Shown here: positions 50,293 to 59,331 of the stretch, piece after piece
Position numbering within the stretch: position 1 is the stretch's first letter
Layout: each line of letters begins with the position of its first letter
Source: Chitinophagaceae bacterium
Lineage (GTDB): Bacteria; Bacteroidota; Bacteroidia; Chitinophagales; Chitinophagaceae
Reading direction: 5' to 3'
Assembly: GCA_016786885.1 (NCBI GenBank)
Contig: JAEUVO010000065.1
Coordinates: 62,001-126,000, forward strand
DNA: 64,000 nucleotides
Notes under the pieces: model-generated
What the model saw: only the letters and a program-made list of their open reading frames with translations
What the model was told of the DNA's origin: nothing
The model's database searches: none
Program-made: the position numbers and the translations under genes

Positions 50293-53200
50293 CTATTTAT
50301 TTGTATCCTTTGTCTTATTACTGTCAGGTTTTGCAGTCGTTTGAATAGTGGTCGGGCCTTCTGTATTAGTTTTAGGCTGAGTTTGTGGAGCATATTTTGC
50401 TTCAATGTCGCTTAATACTCTCAGCAATCTTTCATTGATAGGAGCTTCCGATCTTTCAAAACCACCCCAGAAATCGGGTTTATTATCCCTGATATAATTG
50501 TAATACTTAGCTTGCTGCTCCAGGTCTTTCCGTACTTCCAGTCTTATCTTTTCAGCCAATTCTGTTTTTCCTGCTTTATAACAAGCTTCAAGGTATAATA
50601 GTGCGGTCTGGTTATGACTATTGTAACGGCTTGTCATTGCATAAGGAAGATTGGCAGGATTGATCCCGGCTTCCACTTTATCAATTAATTTTTTTGCTTC
50701 ATCCTTACGACCTGCATCGGCCATATTGCCAGCTGCTTCTCCAAAAATGCCTCTGATATTCAGGATATGTCTGCGGTTCTCTTCATCAAAATAAACCCCT
50801 TTCTTATCTGCTCCGCCGAATTCATATTTTGTCATCAGGTTTTTATACATCACATCGAGATTGTTATCCCTGATCTGTGTTCCTCCTAATCCATTTTGAC
50901 GAAGGGATTGATCTACCACCCAGTTCATCTGTGCAAATTTTGGAATGATCGGAACAAGGCGATAGGCAATACCATCTTTACGAAGGAACTGACCAAAGCC
51001 CAGTTCACCAATAGGTGAAGTGAAATAGATTGGCCGCTTCCACTTATTTGCGGCAATAATATTCAGAATGATCAGGTCGTTCTTCATCAATGCTCTTTGC
51101 GGCAACTCAAAACGAAACTCTGTCAGTATGCTGTCTGCAGGATTTGCGGTGCCATTTTTTAATACTACATCCCTGTCAACAGGCACTGTTACCTTTGTAA
51201 TAGGGAATGAGTTTAATGGTTCACCTCTCGAATTATCCATTTTGGATGGATCATTACTGCCCACATAGTTTTTCATCATATCATACAGATCATAATAGGC
51301 TGTCTGAGAGAGGCCGGGCTTAGGACTGTATACCACATAATTCCTGTTATTACCCATTATCTTCTCAGCATCCCAGATGATGTCTACAGAGTCAGCTTCA
51401 TTTACTTTATAACGCAGCTGGTTGATATACCAGTCAATACCAAGCAGACTATTGTTGATCACACGGATATCAGGGCGAACATTCTCTACTTCCTGTGCAT
51501 ACCAGAGTGGATAAGTATCATTATCCCCGAAAGTAAAGATGATAGCATTGGGAGCACAGCTTTCCAGGTAGGCTTTTGCAATGTCAGGTGCTGTTGTTTT
51601 ATTGCTTCTGTCATGATCATCCCATATCTGTTGTGCCATTAGTAGCGGCACAGCAAGACAAACAACAGTAGTGGTAAGGTTAGCTACTCTTTCATTTTGC
51701 CCTGCTGAAGAAACTGCCCTTACCAGCATAGTTACTCCTGCAGTAACAGCTGCATACAATACAGTTGCAAAGATGGATGTTACCAAAGCCCCATCGCCAC
51801 TGCCGGGGAAGGAGCTCATGAAAGTGATTACAAATGTCAGGATACTTCCAAAAAGGAGCATGTTCTGAAAGTTGAGTTTATCTGCTTTTTCACGGGCCAT
51901 TCTTACAAAAGCAACCACAGCCAGTCCGATCCAGATAGCATAAACATAGAATGAACTTACATATGCATAGTCCCGTTCACGGGGCTGGTTGCCCGGTTGG
52001 TTAAGGTAAAGTACTACTGCAATACCTGTAAGGAAGAAAAGCAGAAAGTTAACGATCCAGTCTTTCCTGTTTTTGAGGAATTGATACACACAACCAATAA
52101 TACCGAGTACAAATGGCAGCAGGTAAAGCTGGTTATGGGCTTTGTTATTCTTTATACTATCAGGTAACTGTGACTGATCTCCCAATCTTTTATTATCAAC
52201 AAATGAGAAACCGCTGATCCAGTTACCATCTCTTTTATTTCCCAATCCCTGTATATCGTTTTGTTTACCGGCAAAATTCCACATAAAGTACCGCCAGTAC
52301 ATATGGCTCATCTGGTATGTAAAGAACCAGTTGATATTATCGCCATAGGATGGGGCCTCATATTTTCCGCTTTGCTGATCATATCCCAGGTTCAGCCACT
52401 CCGCATAGAATTGTGCATGGTACTGGTCTTCACTGGAGTCCCAAACCCGGGGGAATAATTGTTTTACGTCATTATTGAAATTGTATTCTTTTGTTCTGCC
52501 GATAGGAATATACTTGTCTTCTCCTTTTACATATTTCATTTCACTTTCCTTCAGTGGCTGATCCTGGTCCAGGTCATCGGGTACCGAAGCTGCAAAATGA
52601 GGCCCGTAAACTAAAGGAGCGCTGCCATACTGTTCACGGCTAAGATAGTAGACAAGGCTGATTGGATTGTCTACATTGTTCATGTCGATAGTTGGGTTGG
52701 CATTGGAGCGAATAATTGCAGTGAAATACATAAAGTATCCAAGCATCATAAAGGCATAACACCATAGAGAAAGTTTAATCACTCTTAATGCGGCAGGTTT
52801 TAAGAAATAACCTATAGCTATTGCAGCAGCAATTACCAGTAATAGCGGGAAGAATTTAACTCCATCACCGGGAACTATTACAAATGGTAGCATTGATAGG
52901 AAAAGGAATAAAACAAACCACACAATCAGTTTGGTGTGAGTTACTGTTTTCTCTTTGAAGCCCAAAGCCCAAAGGATTAACCCGGCAAGGGCTATAAAGT
53001 AAATTGCGAAACCTGAGAAGAAAGGCATGCCAAATGAATTCACAAAGAATACATCAAACTGTCCGGCTGCTTTCATCGAATATTGAATTACTCCTACCTG
53101 AACTATGCCGGTAACAAGACAGCCTACGATAAAAGCCCAGAAAGCACCCCAGTTAGTTACCTGGAAGCGGCGATAGTAATAGATCATTACGATAGCGGGG

Positions 53201-53817
53201 ATCGTTAACAGGTTCAATAAGTGTACGCCGATCGAAAGCCCCATCATAAAGAATAAGAAAACGATCCAGCGATCGCTTTTCAGTCTTGCATCAGGATCAT
53301 TGCCCGCATGTTCATCGGCATGTTCCCATTTCAGCATGGCCCAGAACACAAGAGCAGTAAAGAATGATGACAAGGCATATACTTCACCCTCTACTGCACT
53401 AAACCAGAACGAATCACTAAAAGTATAAGCCAACGCACCGACAGCACCTGCCGCCATAGAAGTAAATGTTTGTTGTGCTGATAATTGTTCACCAGCATTT
53501 ACAAACATTTTACGGGCAAAGTGAGTGATGCTCCAGAAAAGGAATAGAATAGTGGCAGCACTGGCCAATGCACTCATGAAGTTTACTGCACTGGCAACTG
53601 TTTGTGGATTATCACCAAACAGGATAATAAAAAAACGTCCTAACAATACGAAAAGCGGGGCGCCGGGAGGGTGGGGTAATTGCACACCTTTAGCACTGGC
53701 TATAAACTCACCAGTATCCCACAGACTACCTCTTGCTTCACGGGTGAGAAAATAGGTCGCTAATGCAATAAGAAAAATGGCCCAGCCAGTAATGTTATTG
53801 ACTTTTCTGAAGTTCAT
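50293..53817 (-). CDS. giant DUF2723 membrane protein (PMT-like glycosyltransferase superfamily)
   Basis: A 1,174-residue protein from MNFRKVNNI (53817). The N-terminal half has more than ten membrane helices and the DUF2723 hallmark SLWDTGEFIA followed by HPPGAPLFVLLGRFF, where the Asp-Thr-Gly/Glu residues match the catalytic loop of the protein O-mannosyltransferase (GT39-like) superfamily. The long C-terminal part (about 700-1130) is extracytoplasmic, with an ordered helical stretch (GIFGEAAGNMADAGRKDEAKK), then a Thr/Lys/Pro-rich tail (TQPKTNTEGPTT). A protein or glycan glycosyltransferase is inferred; the donor is unknown. Confidence 0.9.
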   Translation of the reverse strand: MNFRKVNNITGWAIFLIALATYFLTREARGSLWDTGEFIASAKGVQLPHPPGAPLFVLLGRFFIILFGDNPQTVASAVNFMSALASAATILFLFWSITHFARKMFVNAGEQLSAQQTFTSMAAGAVGALAYTFSDSFWFSAVEGEVYALSSFFTALVFWAMLKWEHADEHAGNDPDARLKSDRWIVFLFFMMGLSIGVHLLNLLTIPAIVMIYYYRRFQVTNWGAFWAFIVGCLVTGIVQVGVIQYSMKAAGQFDVFFVNSFGMPFFSGFAIYFIALAGLILWALGFKEKTVTHTKLIVWFVLFLFLSMLPFVIVPGDGVKFFPLLLVIAAAIAIGYFLKPAALRVIKLSLWCYAFMMLGYFMYFTAIIRSNANPTIDMNNVDNPISLVYYLSREQYGSAPLVYGPHFAASVPDDLDQDQPLKESEMKYVKGEDKYIPIGRTKEYNFNNDVKQLFPRVWDSSEDQYHAQFYAEWLNLGYDQQSGKYEAPSYGDNINWFFTYQMSHMYWRYFMWNFAGKQNDIQGLGNKRDGNWISGFSFVDNKRLGDQSQLPDSIKNNKAHNQLYLLPFVLGIIGCVYQFLKNRKDWIVNFLLFFLTGIAVVLYLNQPGNQPRERDYAYVSSFYVYAIWIGLAVVAFVRMAREKADKLNFQNMLLFGSILTFVITFMSSFPGSGDGALVTSIFATVLYAAVTAGVTMLVRAVSSAGQNERVANLTTTVVCLAVPLLMAQQIWDDHDRSNKTTAPDIAKAYLESCAPNAIIFTFGDNDTYPLWYAQEVENVRPDIRVINNSLLGIDWYINQLRYKVNEADSVDIIWDAEKIMGNNRNYVVYSPKPGLSQTAYYDLYDMMKNYVGSNDPSKMDNSRGEPLNSFPITKVTVPVDRDVVLKNGTANPADSILTEFRFELPQRALMKNDLIILNIIAANKWKRPIYFTSPIGELGFGQFLRKDGIAYRLVPIIPKFAQMNWVVDQSLRQNGLGGTQIRDNNLDVMYKNLMTKYEFGGADKKGVYFDEENRRHILNIRGIFGEAAGNMADAGRKDEAKKLIDKVEAGINPANLPYAMTSRYNSHNQTALLYLEACYKAGKTELAEKIRLEVRKDLEQQAKYYNYIRDNKPDFWGGFERSEAPINERLLRVLSDIEAKYAPQTQPKTNTEGPTTIQTTAKPDSNKTKDTNK

Positions 53818-53846
53818 AAATGATTGATTTTGATAGTTCCCTAAAC

Positions 53847-53864
53847 CCACGATAGGTTTCGTGG
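53847..53864 (-). other. hairpin in the 5' leader of the DUF2723 gene
   Basis: CCACGA-taggtt-TCGTGG (6-bp arms, 6-nt loop), between the promoter box at 53876 and the ATG at 53817, so it is transcribed. No riboswitch class fits; the role is unknown. Confidence 0.4.
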
Positions 53865-53875
53865 CCGGGAGATAG

Positions 53876-53883
53876 CAAAAATA
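53876..53883 (-). promoter_or_regulatory. -7 promoter box of the DUF2723 gene
   Basis: The minus strand reads TATTTTTG, a perfect TAnnTTTG match, about 58 nt before the ATG at 53817. Confidence 0.45.
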
Positions 53884-53959
53884 GGGTTTCAGGGGTAGAT
53901 TTCAGTTCCGGAAATCCAGTTTTAGCATTTTTGGAATAACCTGTGGATAGTGTAACCTG

Positions 53960-54769
53960 TTATTCAAAATAAACTCTGACGGTTTGGTAGGACAACTGGC
54001 CCTGTCTCATTTTTTCAGAAAAGCCTTTTAATCCAAAAAGACCAGCCGCATTGCCTTTATTGATAGCAATTTCAAGGTAGCCTGCACTGTTGAATAAAGC
54101 AAGCTTTTCCCCTTCCCGCACATCAGCATAGCTTTCACTGATATGATCGATCATTTCATCCCGTTTGAAAACGATCCTGAAGCCCCTGCCTTTCCGCTGT
54201 TCTTCAAATTGGTCCCGGGTTATATTCACGATGACGTTTTCAAAACTATCGATGAAGATGATCTGTCCTTCAATGGAATTATTATCAAGCATGGGCCGCA
54301 GGTGCCTTTTCTCGAGGTATTGCACATCTGATGATCCGATATTTTTTATTGACTCTCCATTCACCAGTTGATTTACGGTTTTTCCCATTACAGAAGTTAG
54401 GTAAATAGTGTTTTTAATTGCCGCCTTGTCAAGAGGTATGCCAATGATGATCTCCGGGTTTTCTTCCAGTATCATTGTCAGAAGGCCATTGTCGGCACAG
54501 ATGAAGTACTGGTTATTATGAAAGGCCAGTAATAACTGTTCTGGTTTTTTTTCAAAAAGATTTACCAGTATCAGGTGATAAGTGAAGTCAGGAAAGTTTT
54601 TAATAGCGCTTCTGCATACATATGCTGCCTGCGGATAATTGAAAGGAGGGATGCTATGTGAGATGTCGATGATCTGAAATTCCGGGTTGGTTTGTAATAG
54701 TTGTGCCTTTACTGCACCCACCAGGTAATCAGGGTTGCCAATATCAGATGTAAGGGTTAGTAAAGGCAT
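53960..54769 (-). CDS. SAM hydroxide adenosyltransferase (DUF62)
   Basis: A 269-residue DUF62 protein. It shows the family N-terminus LTLTSDIGNPDYLVGAVKA, the substrate-contact FEKKPEQLLLAF, CADNGLL (Asn/Asp), FIDSFENVIVNITRDQF (with the conserved Asp and Asn) and the C-terminal NAAGLFGLKGF. Such enzymes hydrolyse S-adenosylmethionine to adenosine and methionine, and are related to fluorinase/chlorinase. The halogen-binding loop of the true halogenases is not recognisable. It is a single gene upstream of the DUF2723 gene, in the same direction. Confidence 0.9.
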   Translation of the reverse strand: MPLLTLTSDIGNPDYLVGAVKAQLLQTNPEFQIIDISHSIPPFNYPQAAYVCRSAIKNFPDFTYHLILVNLFEKKPEQLLLAFHNNQYFICADNGLLTMILEENPEIIIGIPLDKAAIKNTIYLTSVMGKTVNQLVNGESIKNIGSSDVQYLEKRHLRPMLDNNSIEGQIIFIDSFENVIVNITRDQFEEQRKGRGFRIVFKRDEMIDHISESYADVREGEKLALFNSAGYLEIAINKGNAAGLFGLKGFSEKMRQGQLSYQTVRVYFE

Positions 54770-54831
54770 GAATAAATGTAAACAGAAGGATGAAAGATTA
54801 AAAATGTAAAATTATAGAAGTGCTGTCTGGT

Positions 54832-55641
54832 TTATTTTATCAATTTCCCATCTTTTAAAAAGAATTTGTGCACCATTCTGTCTGTCAGCTTCGGAAAGAA
54901 CTTATTCATAAAAACAGTTCGTTTGCCCGTAAATGTCAGCACCAATGTTCTCTTCTTCTTGCGGATGGAAGTAAGAATATGACCAGCACATTCTTCTGCT
55001 GTCATCATTTTAGTTTCATCCATTGGTGTTTCGCCATGAGAGTCGGCATCCTTATTCAGTGCTGCATTACGAATATTGGATGTTGTAAACCCGGGGCAAA
55101 CCCACATAACATGTACTTCATCGTCCATTAATTCAGTTCTTATTGCTTCCAGCCATCCCTGCAGGGCATATTTGCTGGCAGAGTATCCGCTTCTGCCCGG
55201 TAAGCCACGGTAACCGGCAATGGATGAAACACCAACGATGGTGCCTTTTCTTTCTATGATCGAATCGAGGGCATATTTGGTACAATAAACGACACCGAAA
55301 TAATTAATGTCCATCACTTTTTTGAACACATCTGTACCGGCATCTTTTAATAAAGCCCTCATAGAGATACCTGCATTATTAATAAGAATATCTATACCGC
55401 CAAAAAACTTAATGGTTGTTTCCATCAGGCGACGGCAATCATTTTCTTTACTTACATCTGCTACCATCGTATGGAGTGCGGAGGAGGGATGCTGGGCCTG
55501 CAGCTGGTATAATTTATCATGATTCCTTCCACAGGTAGCCACTTTGGCACCCATATCCAGCAATGAATCAACGAGGGCCTTGCCGATACCGTCTGTTCCT
55601 CCTGTAACTACTACAACTTTATCTTTAAAATAGGCTGACAT
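54832..55641 (-). CDS. classical SDR oxidoreductase
   Basis: A 269-residue SDR with the NAD(P) motif TGGTDGIGKAL (about 13), NNAGIS and the catalytic SSIAGYRGLPGRSGYSASKYAL (Ser, Tyr, Lys all present). It ends in a basic C-terminus. The start at 55641 (MSAYFKDKVV) is chosen; a longer frame adds six residues. The substrate is unknown; close relatives are 3-ketodihydrosphingosine- or ketoacyl-reductase-like. It stands alone. Confidence 0.9.
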   Translation of the reverse strand: MSAYFKDKVVVVTGGTDGIGKALVDSLLDMGAKVATCGRNHDKLYQLQAQHPSSALHTMVADVSKENDCRRLMETTIKFFGGIDILINNAGISMRALLKDAGTDVFKKVMDINYFGVVYCTKYALDSIIERKGTIVGVSSIAGYRGLPGRSGYSASKYALQGWLEAIRTELMDDEVHVMWVCPGFTTSNIRNAALNKDADSHGETPMDETKMMTAEECAGHILTSIRKKKRTLVLTFTGKRTVFMNKFFPKLTDRMVHKFFLKDGKLIK

Positions 55642-55710
55642 GGTGTATGATTGTATCACAAACCTACTTTAAAATCAGGCAATTTTGAAAAGTTGCTCAA
55701 ATATGCCGGG

Positions 55711-56475
55711 TCAGCTCTCCAGCCATCTCAAAAAATCAGGCACTTTGTTTTTGCTGATAATGATTTCATATTTTCCGTCAACCTTGAGTTTTAAAACTAG
55801 TTTCCGGGCAAAATACTGAAGGGCTTCTGTTACAGAAGACCTGTTGATAAGATATTGACGATTGGCCCTGTAGAAACCTGAGCCGCATACTTCGCTGAGC
55901 TCATCTAGGGTTTGATTGATAAAGTACTTCTGGTTATCAAAAGTTACCAGCTGGGTCGTTTTATATTCTATGTTGAAAAGAGCAATATCGTTGATCTTTA
56001 CCGGTATGATTTTATCTTTCCAGTTGATTAGTATAGAAGAACTTTTTTGATAATTATTATAGCCTTCCCTGATAACTGCTAAAACGGCATCAAAATCAAT
56101 TCTATTGCCGGTAAGCTGTGAACGGAGGTTTTTATACTTTTCAATGGCATTTTTTATAGTAATTCTTGAAAACGGTTTTAATATATAATCTATGCCATTA
56201 TTTCTGAATGCTTCAAGCGCATATTCATCATAGGCCGTACAAAATACCACTGGTGCTTCTATTTGCACTGATTTGAATATGTCAAAACTGTGCCCGTCCC
56301 CCAGCTGAATATCGCAGAATATCAGATCAGGTTGTTCATTTTGCTCAAAATACTGAACAGCCTCTGAAACAGATTGAAGAATCTTTGTTACTTCAATATT
56401 GCCCGGTAACTGTATCAGTATCCCTGTGATATCTTGTGCAGTTAATAACTCATCTTCAATAATTACTATTTTCAT
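55711..56475 (-). CDS. LytTR-family response regulator
   Basis: A 254-residue regulator. The receiver (about 1-120) has IIEDE, phospho-acceptor Asp in LIFCDIQLGDG and Lys in YILKPFS. A LytTR DNA-binding domain follows (about 155-254: IPVKINDIALFNIEYKTTQL, YRANRQYLINRSSVTEA). It overlaps the kinase gene by 20 bp. The MKIVIIEDE start (56475) is preferred because the longer frame lies inside the kinase gene. Target genes are unknown. Confidence 0.93.
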   Translation of the reverse strand: MKIVIIEDELLTAQDITGILIQLPGNIEVTKILQSVSEAVQYFEQNEQPDLIFCDIQLGDGHSFDIFKSVQIEAPVVFCTAYDEYALEAFRNNGIDYILKPFSRITIKNAIEKYKNLRSQLTGNRIDFDAVLAVIREGYNNYQKSSSILINWKDKIIPVKINDIALFNIEYKTTQLVTFDNQKYFINQTLDELSEVCGSGFYRANRQYLINRSSVTEALQYFARKLVLKLKVDGKYEIIISKNKVPDFLRWLES

Positions 56476-57526
56476 CTTCCAGTAATTTAATGGTGACAAT
56501 AAAAGATCCGTTTCGTTTACTGATATCAACCGGATAATTTCCCAATAGCCTGTAACGTTCCGATAAGTTGGAAAGACCTACTCCACTACCATTTTCGATT
56601 GTTAGTTTCGGCTGTATGTTATTACTTATAGTTATAGAGCTGTCTTTAAAGCTCCCATTGATGTTTATATGCAAAGGGTCCTGGGAGGTAAGTGTATTGT
56701 GTTTTATTGCATTTTCAACCAATAGCTGAATAGAATAAACAGGTACATTGCCTCCCATCCGCATAGCTGTTGGAACATTAACGGTGAAATCAAGCGCATC
56801 GGCAAAACGAACTTTTTGCATATTGAGATAGTTAATGCACAACTCCAGTTCTTTCTCAAGACTTACCACCTCCTGCTTATTTGCATAAATGGAGAATCGC
56901 AATAATTCTGACAGTTTTACAAGGTATTCTTCGGCCCGGTCCTGGTTCTTTTTAATGAGGGACTTTAATGTACTTAATGAGTTAAAAAGAAAATGAGGGT
57001 GCAATTGTTGTTTTAACTGACTGTGTTTAGCTTCAAGGTTGCTCAGACGTAACCGGGCATTTTCTGTTTCAATTTTTTGTTTTCGTTCTTTTAGCAGCAC
57101 CAATTCTATTAATACTATCACAATAATATTGAGTGACAGAGCCTGTACGAGAGGCATCATTATTCTGCCAGCGGGAAATCGCCTTTCCTGGATTCTTCCT
57201 ATTAATTCCTTGGGTAAAAGCGGACGATTGTCTGGGAAAATATACTGCAATAAAAAAAAAAGTACGACAATACAAGTAATGGTGCTCAGTATGTACCGGA
57301 ACCAGGTTTTGCCAGCGAACGATATTTTTGTCGTTATTCTTAGCAATATGATATTTGTAAACCATAAAAAAAGAGCAATTGATAATACTATCAGAAAACC
57401 TGATATAATTCTTGAAAGCTCAGTTCTGTTCGTTGCCAGCGCCGGAGCTGCCCCAACTATTCCAAACAATGGAGTGGTAAGTAATGCAAGTTTTAAAAGT
57501 TTGGAGTAGGGTATATCTTCTTTCAT
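56456..57526 (-). CDS. LytS-type histidine kinase
   Basis: A 356-residue sensor kinase. Four membrane helices occupy about residues 8-165, with a large extracytoplasmic loop around residues 100-130. A short coiled coil (KERKQKIETENARLRLSNLEA) precedes the His_kinase domain, with phospho-acceptor His in QQLHPHFLFNSLSTLKSLI, followed by an HATPase domain (LVENAIKHN, GSGVGLSNLSERYRLL). It is the partner of the LytTR regulator, with which it overlaps. Confidence 0.93.
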   Translation of the reverse strand: MKEDIPYSKLLKLALLTTPLFGIVGAAPALATNRTELSRIISGFLIVLSIALFLWFTNIILLRITTKISFAGKTWFRYILSTITCIVVLFFLLQYIFPDNRPLLPKELIGRIQERRFPAGRIMMPLVQALSLNIIVIVLIELVLLKERKQKIETENARLRLSNLEAKHSQLKQQLHPHFLFNSLSTLKSLIKKNQDRAEEYLVKLSELLRFSIYANKQEVVSLEKELELCINYLNMQKVRFADALDFTVNVPTAMRMGGNVPVYSIQLLVENAIKHNTLTSQDPLHININGSFKDSSITISNNIQPKLTIENGSGVGLSNLSERYRLLGNYPVDISKRNGSFIVTIKLLEDENSNY

Positions 57527-57658
57527 CTGATAAAATTATGTTGCAGTTTAAAGTAGTAATGCTTTTACAGAATAAACAGGGCAAATGTGCCGACGAAAAA
57601 GACAGAAACTTTCAGCAGCAACAACTTTTTCAAAATAATAACATAGAAGGGCAGTGTT

Positions 57659-58033
57659 TCAGTTAACTGATGGAAACCTATGCCACCTGATTTTAATATC
57701 AAAGAATAGCATTCTCTTCAATTTCAATCTTAGAATTTCCTTTCCTTTAGAAATATGTTTTACAACGACACTGGTGCTCAAATTATCGTCATGAGAGTGA
57801 ATTATACCTTTGTACTTATTACGTTTTTTATTTAACTGTTGTATTATTATTTTTCCGGTCTCATCGCTGCTCCTTGATGAGTTGATAAGTATCACCCGGA
57901 TGTGTTGTTCATTTTCTGTGATCTGGTATACCCTGGTGCCGTCTTCTGATTGCCAGGTACCGGTAATTTCTTGTGCTGGCAGAAGAATGCTGATCAGGAT
58001 TACAAATCCCAGCAGTATTATTTTTTTTAACAT
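57659..58033 (-). CDS. small periplasmic protein, DUF2147/lipocalin-like
   Basis: A 124-residue protein with a signal peptide (MLKKIILLGFVILISILLPAQ) and a mature part starting EITGTWQSEDGTRVYQITEN, the 'GTW...DG' opening of lipocalin-like and DUF2147 proteins. Several beta strands follow. The C-terminus (RMLFFDIKIRWHRFPSVN) lacks the usual glycine ending. It is the last gene of the outer-membrane cluster (27 bp after the next gene). Function unknown. Confidence 0.65.
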   Translation of the reverse strand: MLKKIILLGFVILISILLPAQEITGTWQSEDGTRVYQITENEQHIRVILINSSRSSDETGKIIIQQLNKKRNKYKGIIHSHDDNLSTSVVVKHISKGKEILRLKLKRMLFFDIKIRWHRFPSVN

Positions 58034-58060
58034 TGACTACAGATTTACTTAAACTCTTTA

Positions 58061-59320
58061 TCAGTTATACCGGCCATATTTTTTTGTACCTATCCAGATA
58101 TCTTTGATGGTGATGCCAAGTACATATTGTGTATAGGTTTCTTTAATCTGACCGGTACCTTTTTGGCCTTTTATGCCCAATTCAACTCCTGAATAAAGAG
58201 AGACACTTCGTAATGGATTTATGCCACCGCCAAATGACAAGGAATAATCCCACAGTTTTTGACCATTGATCCTGATGTAAGAGTTTTCAGCACTGATTCC
58301 CATACCAACAAAAGATTTTTCAATAACACCCTGCCAGATTTTTTGCTTGAATGAATAGTCAATTCCTGCAGATACTTTTAAGGAAGGGCTGGTATAAGAA
58401 TTTTTATAATCAATTTTCTGGTACTTCCAGTGATAGTAATTTCCTTCGACAGAAATCGTTAGCTTGTTATTTTTTGAGGCGGAATATCCAAATCCTACAG
58501 AGACGGGTAACTTAAATTCTCTGTTATCTGTTATCTCTTTATTTAGAACCACATCTCCCTCTGAGTATGTCGAAGTTAGTTGACCTTTTAGTCCAGTTGT
58601 TATTGATCCTGTTATTCCGATAATATGCTTCCATCTTTTCCCTGGCAGGGAGTAGTACTGGATGCCTCCCGATAATTGTAACCCGTTATAGAAATCATTT
58701 TCTTGTTTCTGTATATCAAGTGAAATTGCAGAGCTATAGTATTGAGTAGTACGTTGTAAAGAACCAAATAACCATGAGGCAGTCAGGCCAGCAGAAAAAT
58801 GTTTTCCTGCGGTTGTTCCTGCGGATAGGTAAACATTGTTAATGCCGCCGTTTCCATCAACATATTTAGTATAATTGGTATTACCATCTAGAATTTGCTC
58901 GTTATTCCTGAACTTATAATTTACAGAGCTATATTGCTTTAGTCCAACGGCAATTCCTGTTTTTTGAGTTAGCTTAAAAATAAGTGCAACTCTTTTGACA
59001 GTAAAATCTTTGGTAATACTGGTACTGGTATCTTCTCCAGGAATTAAAAATGAACTGTTTCTTCCACGCAGGACAATATCAAAATGAATAGTTTTTAATG
59101 GGAGAGAGGATAAAGAGGCCGGGTTTGCATAATTATAGGAACTTTCGTCTCTTCTGGCTATTGCTGTATTGCCAGAAATAAAATACCGGCCATAATCTTT
59201 ATTGTCAATATCCCCTATGCCAAGAATTGAATAAGGGGATGTAACGTTCTGTGAATTTGTAACCAGGGAAATAGTGATGTAGCTAAGAAGCAGTAAGGTA
59301 TTTTTTTTTGTTTTTTTCAT
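58061..59320 (-). CDS. outer-membrane beta-barrel protein of the 'SPYS..GIGD' type
   Basis: A 419-residue protein with a signal peptide and the Bacteroidota outer-membrane motif NVTSPYSILGIGDI near residue 24. Many repeats of beta-strand pattern (KHFSAGLTASWLFGSL, LPVSVGFGYSASKNN, VSAGIDYSFKQKIW) end in a C-terminal strand (GTKKYGRYN). It lacks the FadL-like N-terminal plug motif. Its neighbours are the DUF4270 lipoprotein (12 bp upstream) and the 124-residue protein. Export or attachment roles are guesses. Confidence 0.82.
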   Translation of the reverse strand: MKKTKKNTLLLLSYITISLVTNSQNVTSPYSILGIGDIDNKDYGRYFISGNTAIARRDESSYNYANPASLSSLPLKTIHFDIVLRGRNSSFLIPGEDTSTSITKDFTVKRVALIFKLTQKTGIAVGLKQYSSVNYKFRNNEQILDGNTNYTKYVDGNGGINNVYLSAGTTAGKHFSAGLTASWLFGSLQRTTQYYSSAISLDIQKQENDFYNGLQLSGGIQYYSLPGKRWKHIIGITGSITTGLKGQLTSTYSEGDVVLNKEITDNREFKLPVSVGFGYSASKNNKLTISVEGNYYHWKYQKIDYKNSYTSPSLKVSAGIDYSFKQKIWQGVIEKSFVGMGISAENSYIRINGQKLWDYSLSFGGGINPLRSVSLYSGVELGIKGQKGTGQIKETYTQYVLGITIKDIWIGTKKYGRYN

Positions 59321-59331
59321 TTTGAGATGTA

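Noticed and set aside
53960..54769. True SAM-dependent halogenase (fluorinase/chlorinase)
   Set aside because: The sequence is of the general DUF62 hydroxide-transferase type, and no halide-binding loop is recognisable.
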